From Chloroflexota bacterium (GTDB taxonomy: Bacteria > Chloroflexota > Anaerolineae > Promineifilales > Promineifilaceae): a stretch of DNA of 7,275 bases. The notes below the pieces were generated by a model, which did no database searches, was not told where the DNA came from, and saw only the letters and a list, made by a program, of their open reading frames with translations. Location of the stretch: the NCBI GenBank assembly GCA_020353135.1, contig CP070688.1:1242526-1249800 (forward strand), read 5' to 3'. Shown one piece after another: positions 1 to 6,279 of this stretch (position 1 is the stretch's first letter; every line of letters begins with the position of its first letter). The position numbers and the translations under genes are program-made.

Positions 1-69
1 GCCCGTGTAGTGGGCATCTCTGGTTGGGCCGCCTTTGTCGCTATGCGACAACTTGTGGTTGAGGATTAG
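1..69 (+). CDS. Possible 3' end of an unidentified plus-strand gene (partial)
   Basis: Frame 1 is open from the first base of the window to a TAG stop at 67-69. It encodes 22 residues, beginning ARVVGISGWA and ending RQLVVED. The middle is hydrophobic (GISGWAAFVAM), which could be the end of a membrane segment or of a Rossmann-like strand and helix, but the stretch is far too short to name. A hairpin with a short T run lies about 95 bases downstream (164-198) in the orientation that would terminate this gene. An open frame of this length can occur by chance, so the call is tentative and needs the sequence to the left. Confidence 0.3.
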   Translation, partial: ARVVGISGWAAFVAMRQLVVED

Positions 70-163
70 GGAAGACTCGGTGCCACAAGTTTTGTGCTTA
101 GTATCAGCGCAAATGGGTCGGAGCGTGCCGGGGACGTTGCTAGGGGGTATATGCCTTGGATGA

Positions 164-198
164 TGCGGCCGATTTGTGAAAACAATCGGTCGCATTTT
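164..198 (+). terminator. Hairpin with short T run, possible terminator
   Basis: The arms 164-174 and 184-194 pair over 11 positions (one G-T pair) around a 9-base loop. TTTT follows at 195-198. Read on the plus strand this looks like a modest rho-independent terminator for whatever ends at position 69. On the minus strand the same hairpin lies 26 bases beyond the trmB stop but lacks a T run there, so it would serve trmB only as a stabilising 3' hairpin. The T run is short for an intrinsic terminator. Confidence 0.45.
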
Positions 199-220
199 CG
201 CATCTGGCAGCCGCTCGAAC

Positions 221-1207
221 CTAAGACCGCAAGTTGTGGCGTATCAAGACCGTGTCGGGGTGCAAGCCACAGAACCAGCGTGATAGACAATCTATTGCCT
301 TGTGCACGCCTCCTGTGGAGCGAGGGAAACCGGTTCGAAACAGGCGAATTACGTAGTCTTCATCCGGTCTGCGATATATCTCAAGCATCACCCGCTGCTC
401 AACAGGCTTCTCTACGATATAGGTGTCGACGATGAGCGACGGCCGTGTTCGCGAGCCAAAGATGTCGAGAAGTTTTATCGAACCGCCATCCAAGGCACAG
501 TCCTGGGGCTCGAACTGTTGGGCGATGTCGTCGAGGGCTAGTGGTGATCTGACGACCACATGGGGCATGGGCCACTCCTGAACTACGGGATGATTGTCGG
601 GCGACGGCTGGAAGTTCCTCCGCCACTTGAAATAGAAACATTGGCTGCCAGCGGCAAGCCCTTTCTGTTCATATTTGGTTCGCGTCCGGTCTCGATCCTC
701 GTGAACATACGGCGTTGTAATCCGGCTATCAAAGTGCGGGCTCGCTTGAAGTCGCTCCGCTATCCATAGTCCATAATCAACGTGATCGGTGGCAATGTCA
801 AGATCGGCTCCGGCCGCCATTCTGCTGGCCAATAACTCCAGGAATGAGTCTGATATCAGGCGTCGACGATGATGGGCCGCCTTGGGCCACGGATCCGGGA
901 AATTGACTATCACGCCCTGGATTTCATCCGGCTCGCAGAGCGCCTGCAGAGCGCTCTGCACTCTCGCCCGCATCAGGCGCACATTCGTCAGGCCGGCCGC
1001 CCGGATCCTGTTTTCAGTCGATCGCAGAGATGGCGCGGCGATTTCCAATCCCAGGAAATTCATTTGGGGTCGGGAGCGAGCGTACCTCAGTAGGAACTGT
1101 CCGTTGCCGAATCCCACCTCTATTACCAGGGGCGCCGTTCTGGCAAAGACCGCGGCCCAATCTGTAGGCCAAGGCAAGCGGTTCAGTTCCAGTGAGATTG
1201 AATCCAT
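221..1207 (-). CDS. trmB: tRNA (guanine-N7-)-methyltransferase with C-terminal extension
   Basis: TrmB transfers a methyl group from S-adenosylmethionine to N7 of G46 in the variable loop of tRNAs in the cytoplasm. The 328-residue product shows the family's motifs in order: SAM-binding EVGFGNG (30-36), GLE (53-55), the hallmark NFPDPWPK (102-109) followed by HHRRR (112-116), ATD (139-141) and TKYE (177-180). The catalytic core ends near residue 198. About 130 further residues follow, whereas most bacterial TrmB proteins total 210-240; a long C-terminal region is known from Aquifex TrmB. The frame stays open upstream to 1450, but that part does not resemble TrmB. The ATG at 1207 starts MDSISLEL, a sensible distance before motif I. 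No Shine-Dalgarno is visible there, and a TATAAT box sits seven bases upstream, suggesting a leaderless mRNA. The gene is divergent from the arginase remnant. Confidence 0.95.
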   Translation of the reverse strand: MDSISLELNRLPWPTDWAAVFARTAPLVIEVGFGNGQFLLRYARSRPQMNFLGLEIAAPSLRSTENRIRAAGLTNVRLMRARVQSALQALCEPDEIQGVIVNFPDPWPKAAHHRRRLISDSFLELLASRMAAGADLDIATDHVDYGLWIAERLQASPHFDSRITTPYVHEDRDRTRTKYEQKGLAAGSQCFYFKWRRNFQPSPDNHPVVQEWPMPHVVVRSPLALDDIAQQFEPQDCALDGGSIKLLDIFGSRTRPSLIVDTYIVEKPVEQRVMLEIYRRPDEDYVIRLFRTGFPRSTGGVHKAIDCLSRWFCGLHPDTVLIRHNLRS

Positions 1208-1241
1208 AGCTCGATTATAGAGCGCTGAAATGGTCGGGCAA
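1207..1241 (-). promoter_or_regulatory. Promoter of trmB, predicted leaderless
   Basis: On the minus strand TTGCCC (1241-1236) and a perfect TATAAT (1219-1214) are separated by 16 bases. Six bases, CGAGCT, lie between the -10 box and the trmB ATG. The expected transcription start therefore falls on or next to the A of the start codon. No purine-rich ribosome-binding site precedes the ATG, which fits leaderless translation. The transcription start is inferred from promoter geometry only. Confidence 0.6.
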
Positions 1242-1273
1242 GACAAACGTAATGCACATTCGTTAGCCGCCCG

Positions 1274-1303
1274 TTGGCCGGTGGCTTTGGCCGATGGTAT
1301 GCT
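1274..1303 (+). promoter_or_regulatory. Weak candidate promoter of the arginase remnant
   Basis: TTGGCC (1274-1279) and TATGCT (1298-1303) are spaced by 18 bases, and each matches the sigma-70 consensus at four of six positions. Transcription would begin near 1310, giving a leader of about 40 bases. That leader contains a good ribosome-binding site, GAGAGGA (1335-1341), seven bases before the ATG at 1349. The match is weak and could be chance. A promoter is expected somewhere in this 141-base divergent gap. Confidence 0.3.
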
Positions 1304-1348
1304 AATCCAGGAGTTGTTTAGGATCCGACGATTGCGAGAGGAATTCGA

Positions 1349-1822
1349 ATGCCACAGAAAATCCGGATCATTGGTGCACCGATGGACCTGGGTCAAAGTC
1401 GACGCGGAGTTGACATGGGTCCCAGCGCTTTGCGCTACGCCGGCCTGCACAGCACTTTGCTAGGGCTTGGCCATGCGCTTCACGACGAAGGTAATATCCC
1501 CATACCAAATCCTGAAGAGGAAGCGGCGGCCGGGCGAGACCTGAGGCTGCAGACGGTGGCAGCGGCCTGCCAGAGCATCTATCAGATTGGGCGGCTATGC
1601 ATGGACGGCCTGGACCCCGTCGTAGCACCCGGTGTCGGCACTCCCGTGCCGGGGGGCCTCACGTATCGCGAAGCGCATTTGCTCATGGAAATCTTGGGCG
1701 ACAGCGGTCGAGTTTGCTCGCTGGACGTGGTCGAGATCAATCCTATCTTGGACAATGGCAACCAAACGGCCGAAATGGCCGTTGTGTTGGCTGCTTCACT
1801 GCTAGGCCAGCGTATCCTCTGA
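1349..1822 (+). pseudogene. rocF: Arginase with an in-frame internal deletion (remnant)
   Basis: Arginase hydrolyses arginine to ornithine and urea with a two-manganese centre. Residues 1-83 match the arginase N-terminus (IRIIGAPMDLGQSRRGVDMG, then GPSALRYAGL). Residues 85-157 match its C-terminal third ([43 protein letters not shown], and the typical LLGQRIL end). The whole product is 157 residues against about 300 for the family, so roughly 140 central residues are missing. The GGDHS and DAHxD ligand motifs are gone. At the join the usual SLDMDGLDP reads RLCMDGLDP, so the first Asp of that motif is Cys84 and only the second (Asp86) remains. One of six metal ligands survives, so arginase activity is not expected. 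No stop or frameshift is present, and a good ribosome-binding site (GAGAGGA, 1335-1341) is kept, so a stable product could still be made. A recent deletion is likely; an assembly collapse is the alternative. Confidence 0.85.
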
Positions 1823-1846
1823 CCCAGGCTCTGGCGTTCGTCAAGA

Positions 1847-2473
1847 TTAAGGGAAAGTTAGGAAATCGACGGCTACCCAGCCCTCATTACCGGCAGGCGT
1901 ACGCACTTGTTGCCATTCCAATTCCTCGGCCATTTGCCGGCCCGTCAGTATTTCTAGTTCGGTCTCGTGGGCGATGAGCTCCACTTCTTGCGTCCCCCCA
2001 GGCGCCTCTCTGAGCCACAGGCCATTTGGGCTGTTGACTACAGCCTTCGTCACGGTTGATGTGTTGGTAGCCTCAACAGTTGCAGTTGCGGCTGGCGTCT
2101 CGGTCGCGGATAGAGCAGTCCGGCTTGGCGACGGACTGGTGGGTGATGACGTCACGGTAGTATCGATCGTAGCGTCTTCTGTGACCGTTGCTGCCGCAGT
2201 TGTCACGACATCAGAGTTCGGCGCCGAAGTGGTGTCGGCCGTCTGTTCGTCGGGAATCAACCCATAAATGCCCAACAGGATGAGCGTAACTACCAGCATG
2301 AAGCCGGCTCGCAGAAAATTGACCTGCATATCGTGACGGATCTCCTGTTGGGCCACGCCATACGGCTGTTGCGACCTGCTAAGGCGCGCCTGAATGCCCC
2401 TGATCAGGAAGAAAAGCGTCGCCAAGGCACAGATGCCGATCAGCGACATGACCACGATATCGGCGATGGTCAC
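1847..2473 (-). CDS. Membrane-anchored SH3b-domain protein, unknown function
   Basis: The 208-residue product has two hydrophobic segments (about 5-24 and 54-73) separated by a charged, Gln/Arg-rich loop. A low-complexity linker rich in Thr, Ser, Ala and Pro follows (75-143), then a bacterial SH3-like domain (about 144-206). The SH3b signs are [10 protein letters not shown] (151-160), a hydrophobic strand ending in LEIL, and [14 protein letters not shown] (187-200). SH3b domains often bind peptides or cell-wall material; with an even number of helices the linker and domain lie on the same side as the N-terminus. Which side that is cannot be settled here, although a Thr/Ser-rich linker is typical of exported parts. 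The start is GTG at 2473, overlapping the stop of the MazG gene as GTGA, so translation is probably coupled. The gene converges on the arginase remnant with 24 bases between stops and no clear terminator. It could be a general envelope protein with no link to MazG beyond cotranscription. Confidence 0.8.
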   Translation of the reverse strand: MTIADIVVMSLIGICALATLFFLIRGIQARLSRSQQPYGVAQQEIRHDMQVNFLRAGFMLVVTLILLGIYGLIPDEQTADTTSAPNSDVVTTAAATVTEDATIDTTVTSSPTSPSPSRTALSATETPAATATVEATNTSTVTKAVVNSPNGLWLREAPGGTQEVELIAHETELEILTGRQMAEELEWQQVRTPAGNEGWVAVDFLTFP

Positions 2474-3978
2474 GCCTCTGCCTCCCGGCTTTCGCTGCCA
2501 GGTGCCTCCCTGCGCTCGCCATTCAAGGCCGCTTTAGCCTCATCCCAAAGCTCGTCCAGCTCGCCGATCGATAGATCCATCAGTTCCAAGCTGCGTTCGG
2601 CTGCCAAACGCTCTACAAGTCGAAACCGAATTTCAAAGCGGCGAATAGCGTCGCGTAAAGCGCTCTCAGCGTCCACATGTAGCCACCGCGTCCAATTCAC
2701 CAGCGCAAATAGCACGTCACCCATCTCTTCGTGCCGCGCTGCGTCGGTGGTGGCCGCGCGCGCTTCGTCGATTTCCTCCTGAACCTTTGCCTCGACGCCA
2801 GAGACATCTGGCCAGTCGAAGCCCACCCGACTCACGCGTTGCTGCACCTTCTGCGCTCTGGCAAGCGCCGGCAGCGCGAGGGGCACGTTGTTCAGCGCTG
2901 ACTCGGCTTTGGTCGATCGGTGATTTTCCTGGTCTTTGATCTGCTCCCAATTCTGAATGACCTGTTGACTGTCGTTTGCCTCCGCATCGCCCCAGACATG
3001 CGGGTGGCGCCGCTTCAACTTGCCGACGATCCCTCCGATGACCTCGCTAAGCCTAAATTCCTCTTGCTCGGCCGCGATCCGCGCCTGCATCACCACATGA
3101 TACAGCATGTCGCCCAGTTCCTCGCGAAGGGCCATAGGATCTCCATCGTCAATTGCCTGCAGGACTTCGCTCGCCTCATCCAACAATCCAGCTCTCAGGC
3201 TCTGACTGGTTTGCTCCTGATCCCACGGGCAACCCTCCGGTCCGCGCAGATAAGCCACCGTCTCCGCTAGCGACTCTAGCGTCCCGGGATACGGAAGCGG
3301 CGGAACAAACAGGCTGGTCAAGTGACCGATCTGGTCGCTGTGATCAACACCGTAAAGCGGAACCTTCTCGACGCGTTGGCCTACGGTTCCGGCGCCATGC
3401 ACTAGCGCAACCTCGTGATCGTCCGGGTACAGAGCCATCAGAGCCAACTTCACCTCGCCGGCCACCATTCGGCTGTAGAGTTGTCCAAGGAGCGCAGGCC
3501 GATCACCATTAAGCGGCGGGTGATTATATCCAGCGATTTCAAGGGCATCAAATAACTGCAAGCCCTCCAACGCGTCCAGCTCCAGTGCTGCAAGTGTAGG
3601 CTCCACGAAGCTCAGGCCATCGACGATCCTCACCACCAGGTTCTCCGCGGCTGCTTCGCTCAAGATTATCGTAACCGTCGATTCGCCAACCAGCGGGTGC
3701 CCCGGAACGGCGTATAGGATTTCCTTTTCCTGGTCGGCCGCTTCGCGGCCTAATCGCAGGACCTTGCCGGCGATGCTGGCATACACTTCGTCGAAACTGT
3801 CGGCCGTTTCGTAGACGTCGTCAAAGCTAATCACCTCGACGGTACCAGGCAAGTCGTCGATGGCCGGATGTTGCGCCGTGCGCACGACTATCGCCTCGGA
3901 GGCTTTGAGCAAACGCCATGCTTCTCGCGTCAGGTAGCGGCCGTCTCCAGGTCCCAGGCCAACAATCGTGATTCCCAT
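2470..3978 (-). CDS. mazG: Tetrapyrrole-methylase-like / MazG nucleotide pyrophosphohydrolase fusion (YabN type)
   Basis: The 502-residue protein joins two domains. Residues 1-225 are a SAM-dependent tetrapyrrole (corrin/porphyrin) methylase fold, with the glycine-rich loop VGLGPGD (6-12) and YAVPGHPLVGE (89-99). Residues about 232-480 are a MazG double module that hydrolyses NTPs to NMP and pyrophosphate. It has CPWDQEQT (250-257), the metal-binding helices with DEASEV (267-272) and EELGD (286-290), HPHVWGD (325-331), and a second half with EEIDEA and EEMGDVLFALVN (417-428). This is the architecture of Bacillus YabN. The substrate of the methylase half is unknown in the family. MazG probably removes non-canonical or excess NTPs. 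The frame is open from a GTG at 3984, but GAGGA (3990-3986) is seven bases from the ATG at 3978 and only one from the GTG, so the ATG is chosen. The ribosome-binding site directly follows a terminator T run, and the stop overlaps the SH3b gene start. Confidence 0.93.
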   Translation of the reverse strand: MGITIVGLGPGDGRYLTREAWRLLKASEAIVVRTAQHPAIDDLPGTVEVISFDDVYETADSFDEVYASIAGKVLRLGREAADQEKEILYAVPGHPLVGESTVTIILSEAAAENLVVRIVDGLSFVEPTLAALELDALEGLQLFDALEIAGYNHPPLNGDRPALLGQLYSRMVAGEVKLALMALYPDDHEVALVHGAGTVGQRVEKVPLYGVDHSDQIGHLTSLFVPPLPYPGTLESLAETVAYLRGPEGCPWDQEQTSQSLRAGLLDEASEVLQAIDDGDPMALREELGDMLYHVVMQARIAAEQEEFRLSEVIGGIVGKLKRRHPHVWGDAEANDSQQVIQNWEQIKDQENHRSTKAESALNNVPLALPALARAQKVQQRVSRVGFDWPDVSGVEAKVQEEIDEARAATTDAARHEEMGDVLFALVNWTRWLHVDAESALRDAIRRFEIRFRLVERLAAERSLELMDLSIGELDELWDEAKAALNGERREAPGSESREAEA

Positions 3979-3985
3979 CGGCACG

Positions 3986-3990
3986 TCCTC
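3986..3990 (-). promoter_or_regulatory. Ribosome-binding site that decides the mazG start
   Basis: GAGGA on the minus strand lies seven bases before the ATG at 3978. The alternative GTG at 3984 is one base away and cannot use it. The site begins immediately after the T run of the upstream terminator, leaving no room for a promoter between terminator and gene. Confidence 0.75.
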
Positions 3991-4023
3991 AAAATAAAAA
4001 GGCGAGCACTTCCGTCTCGCCTT
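3990..4023 (-). terminator. Rho-independent terminator after the rpoA-rpsI operon
   Basis: On the minus strand AAGGCGAG (4023-4016) pairs perfectly with CTCGCCTT (4006-3999) around the 9-base loop ACGGAAGTG. TTTATTTTG follows. This is a textbook intrinsic terminator, 89 bases after the rpsI stop. Its T run touches the ribosome-binding site of mazG, so it can also be read as a hairpin in the mazG leader. Confidence 0.85.
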
Positions 4024-4112
4024 ATCAAACTATGTACCTCTTGGTCTGCCCAGCCTTTGGCAAGAGATCAAGCGCCTAGTCTTGCCGCCGGTCAGATCTT
4101 TGGATTACTGGC

Positions 4113-4523
4113 CTAACGCTTGGTGTAAGTCGGAGCCTTGCGCGCCCTCTTCAGGCCGGGCTTCTTGCGCTCTTTGATGCGCGGATCGCGAGTCATGTGA
4201 CCGCCACCGCGCAAGGTGTTGCGCAGATTCTCATCATATTTCACCAGTGCTCGGGCAATGCCAAGACGAACGGCGGCCGTTTGGCCAGTAATACCACCGC
4301 CATGCACTAGCACGCTGATATCCACCTTGCCGGCCAGATCAGTATCAGTGAGCGGGCCGCTCAATATCGCATGATCCCCTTCACGAGGGAAGTAATCCTT
4401 GACATCCTTGCCGTTGACCACGAATTCGCCGCTTGCCTCGCCGTCGAGATAGACTCTGACCCGAGCCGAAGCCCGTTTGCGGCGGCCGATGCCTTCATAG
4501 TATTGGCGATCTTCAATCTCCAT
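4113..4523 (-). CDS. rpsI: Small ribosomal subunit protein S9
   Basis: S9 is a 30S head protein whose C-terminal tail reaches the P-site tRNA. The 136-residue length is normal. The family signature is clear in GGGITGQTAAVRLGIARAL (75-93). The basic tail from TRDPRIKERKKPGLKR to the terminal TKR matches the universal S9 ending, including the final Lys-Arg that contacts tRNA. The N-terminus EGIGRRKRASARVRV is also typical. The ATG at 4523 has GGAGA seven bases upstream. The gene follows rplM by 11 bases, the usual rplM-rpsI pair, and is the last gene before the terminator. Confidence 0.98.
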   Translation of the reverse strand: MEIEDRQYYEGIGRRKRASARVRVYLDGEASGEFVVNGKDVKDYFPREGDHAILSGPLTDTDLAGKVDISVLVHGGGITGQTAAVRLGIARALVKYDENLRNTLRGGGHMTRDPRIKERKKPGLKRARKAPTYTKR

Positions 4524-4534
4524 TCAATCTTCTC

Positions 4535-4969
4535 CTATAGCACCATCTGTTCTGGCTGTTGGGCCTGGTGCGGGTGGTTGGGACCGGCATAAACCTTCAG
4601 CCTTCTGAACATCTTCCGGCCTAGCTTGTTCTTTGGCAGCATGCCACGCACGGCCGACGTAATAACCCGGTCGGGGTTCCTTTCCAACTGCTGGCGCAAA
4701 GTGATTTCAGTCAAGCCACCCGTGTATCCAGAATGATGGTAGTACTTCTTCTGATCCTTTCGCCGGCCGGTTACATGAATCTTCTCTGCGTTGACGACGA
4801 TCACGAAATCGCCGCTATCAACCGAAGGGCTATAGGTTGGCTTGTGCTTGCCCCGAAGCACTGAGGCAATCTTCGTTGCCAGACGTCCCAGCGTCTGCCC
4901 TTCCGCATCGACTACGTACCATCTCCGCTCGACCTCGGCCGGTTTCGTAACGTAAGTCCTATACTGCAT
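4535..4969 (-). CDS. rplM: Large ribosomal subunit protein L13
   Basis: L13 is an early-assembly 50S protein that binds 23S rRNA. The 144-residue product fits the family (about 142-147). It carries [19 protein letters not shown] (17-35) with [29 protein letters not shown] sequence, and the signature [15 protein letters not shown] (106-120) followed by [14 protein letters not shown]. The frame is open to 5032. Among the in-frame ATGs at 4993, 4975 and 4969, only the one at 4969 has the ribosome-binding site GGAGA (4981-4977) at a proper seven-base spacing, and it begins MQYRTYV as homologues do. A 73-base gap to truA contains an inverted repeat that may fold in the leader. Confidence 0.97.
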   Translation of the reverse strand: MQYRTYVTKPAEVERRWYVVDAEGQTLGRLATKIASVLRGKHKPTYSPSVDSGDFVIVVNAEKIHVTGRRKDQKKYYHHSGYTGGLTEITLRQQLERNPDRVITSAVRGMLPKNKLGRKMFRRLKVYAGPNHPHQAQQPEQMVL

Positions 4970-5030
4970 CGTCATTTCTCCTAGTAAGTTCATTCTCTCT
5001 GAGATGATCGCTGGCGGTGAACTCTGTATC

Positions 5031-5060
5031 ACAAGTGTCCCTTCAATAGGTCACACTTGT
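5031..5060 (-). repeat. Inverted repeat over the truA stop, upstream of rplM
   Basis: ACAAGTGT (5060-5053 on the minus strand) and ACACTTGT (5038-5031) are perfect 8-base inverted arms around a 14-base loop. The hairpin includes the last truA codons and its stop at 5043. No T run follows, so it is not an intrinsic terminator. It could be an mRNA processing or stability element, or part of an rplM leader. Confidence 0.5.
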
Positions 5061-5771
5061 CAGACATAAGCCATGCGGTGGAGCCGTTTGCGCGGCCTGG
5101 CTACGATCCTTCTCTTTCAGCGCGGCCGAGAAGTCAGTCACTGTCCAGCGCCCTTCCCCCACCGTCTTCATGCAGCCTACCAGACTGCGCACCATGCGGA
5201 AGAGAAAGGCATTGGCCTCTATCTCAAAAAGTAATAGTTCGCCTTGTTTGCGCCATATGGCCTTGAAGACCTCGCGCTTCGTATTGTGCCCTTGCGGCGC
5301 CTGGCCAAAGGTCGCCAAGTCGTGAAGACCGACGATAGCTTTGGCGGCCAGGTCCATCTCGATCATCGCCAGCGGGCGAGGAACATGCCAGGCCGTGCGC
5401 CGGTGAAGCGGGCTGCGAATCTCTACATTGTGAATCCGGTAGACATACGTCCTGCGCCGGGCGCTGAACCTTGGATGGAAGTCCTCGGCCGCTTCTCTTA
5501 GGTCACGAATGGCTATGTCCTCAGGCAGATTTGCATTCAAAGCTCGCTGTAACGCCTCATTGCCGTGCCGCCATCGCACGTTGAAAGCGATTACCTGGCC
5601 GGTGGCATGAACACCACTATCCGTGCGCCCAGCGCCTACCACCATCACCGGCTCGCCGGCAACTGCCCCTAGGGCCGTTTCCAGCTGGCCCTGGATCGTA
5701 GGCTCGTGGGGCTGGCGTTGAAAGCCGAAGTAGGCCGTGCCATCAGACTCGACAAGCGCTCGGCAGCGCAT
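5043..5771 (-). CDS. truA: tRNA pseudouridine(38-40) synthase
   Basis: TruA isomerises uridines 38, 39 and 40 in the anticodon stem-loop of many tRNAs. The 242-residue protein has the catalytic aspartate in [15 protein letters not shown] (Asp51), preceded by the N-terminal strand and loop [14 protein letters not shown] (7-20). Downstream are [17 protein letters not shown] (97-113), LHDLATFG (149-156), and the C-terminal core helix [11 protein letters not shown] (189-199), ending with PPHGLCL as in homologues. The ATG at 5771 has only a weak, close ribosome-binding site (GGTAAGG), but no better start exists and the N-terminus matches the family. The gene lies 69 bases after rplQ and 73 before rplM. 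truA beside rplQ is a common arrangement in Chloroflexota and Firmicutes. Confidence 0.97.
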   Translation of the reverse strand: MRCRALVESDGTAYFGFQRQPHEPTIQGQLETALGAVAGEPVMVVGAGRTDSGVHATGQVIAFNVRWRHGNEALQRALNANLPEDIAIRDLREAAEDFHPRFSARRRTYVYRIHNVEIRSPLHRRTAWHVPRPLAMIEMDLAAKAIVGLHDLATFGQAPQGHNTKREVFKAIWRKQGELLLFEIEANAFLFRMVRSLVGCMKTVGEGRWTVTDFSAALKEKDRSQAAQTAPPHGLCLTSVTY

Positions 5772-5840
5772 AGCCTTACCAGCCGCGAACTAGCCGTTTG
5801 CCGGGGAGCATCCTAATTGCCGGCTTCATCTTCGTCGCAG

Positions 5841-6269
5841 CTACTCGTCCTCAACCAGCATAAGCATGGCCATGTCGGCGTTGTCGCCCGGTCGCTTGCC
5901 GATTTTTACTAGCCGGGTATAGCCACCCGGACGATCTGCATAACGTGGAGCCAATTCGTCGAACAGTTTCTGCAAGACGTCAATCTCGATCCTATCGCCA
6001 ACCTCGTCCTCGTAGGTGTGAAATCGGGAAACGCGCTTGGCTGCCACCCGCCTGGCGTGCACTACGGCAGCTGGATTATCGTCTCCGTTGGACAGGCCTC
6101 TTTTGGCCACCGTGATGACCTTTTCGGCGGCCGGCCGCAGCATGCGGGCCTTAGCTTCGGTCGTCACTATTTGCTCGTGCGTAAACAGGTCTGCGATCAT
6201 ATTTCTGCGCAGGGCACGGCGATGCGCTGTATCCCGGCTCAATCTTCGACCATGTACTCGGTGTCGCAT
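5841..6269 (-). CDS. rplQ: Large ribosomal subunit protein L17
   Basis: L17 lies near the polypeptide exit tunnel of the 50S subunit. The 142-residue product begins MRHRVHGRRLSRDTAHRRAL, as in the family. It contains the signature HEQIVTTEAKARMLRPAAEK (31-50) and ends with LAPRYADRPGGYTRLVKIG and PGDNADMAMLMLVE. It is about 15 residues longer than the 127-residue E. coli protein because of an acidic insertion around FHTYEDEVGDRIEID (83-97). The frame extends upstream to 6425, but that part lies inside rpoA and is not L17-like. The ATG at 6269 sits ten bases after the rpoA stop and has a weak TGAGAG ribosome-binding site, so translational coupling with rpoA is plausible. Confidence 0.97.
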   Translation of the reverse strand: MRHRVHGRRLSRDTAHRRALRRNMIADLFTHEQIVTTEAKARMLRPAAEKVITVAKRGLSNGDDNPAAVVHARRVAAKRVSRFHTYEDEVGDRIEIDVLQKLFDELAPRYADRPGGYTRLVKIGKRPGDNADMAMLMLVEDE

Positions 6270-6279
6270 CGTTACACTC

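Noticed and set aside
50..91. 9-base inverted repeat AACTTGTGG/CCACAAGTT around the stop at 67-69
   Set aside because: The loop is 24 bases and no T run follows, so I cannot call it a terminator. It may be chance.
945..960. Perfect 16-base palindrome TGCAGAGCGCTCTGCA inside trmB
   Set aside because: It lies in coding sequence and arises from a local near-repeat of GCGCTCTGC encoding Ala-Leu around Ser-Ala-Leu-Gln-Ala-Leu. No second copy was seen in the window, so it looks like coincidence.
94..1220. Several plus-strand open frames opposite trmB
   Set aside because: They are shadows of the trmB coding strand with no protein-family features and no ribosome-binding sites.
1208..1450. N-terminal extension of the trmB reading frame up to 1450
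   Set aside because: These residues do not resemble TrmB. The extension runs over the divergent promoter region and the start of the arginase remnant, and the ATG at 1207 gives a family-like N-terminus.
1823..1846. Terminator between the convergent arginase remnant and SH3b gene
   Set aside because: Only a four-base CCAG/CTGG stem with a three-base loop is present and no T run follows.
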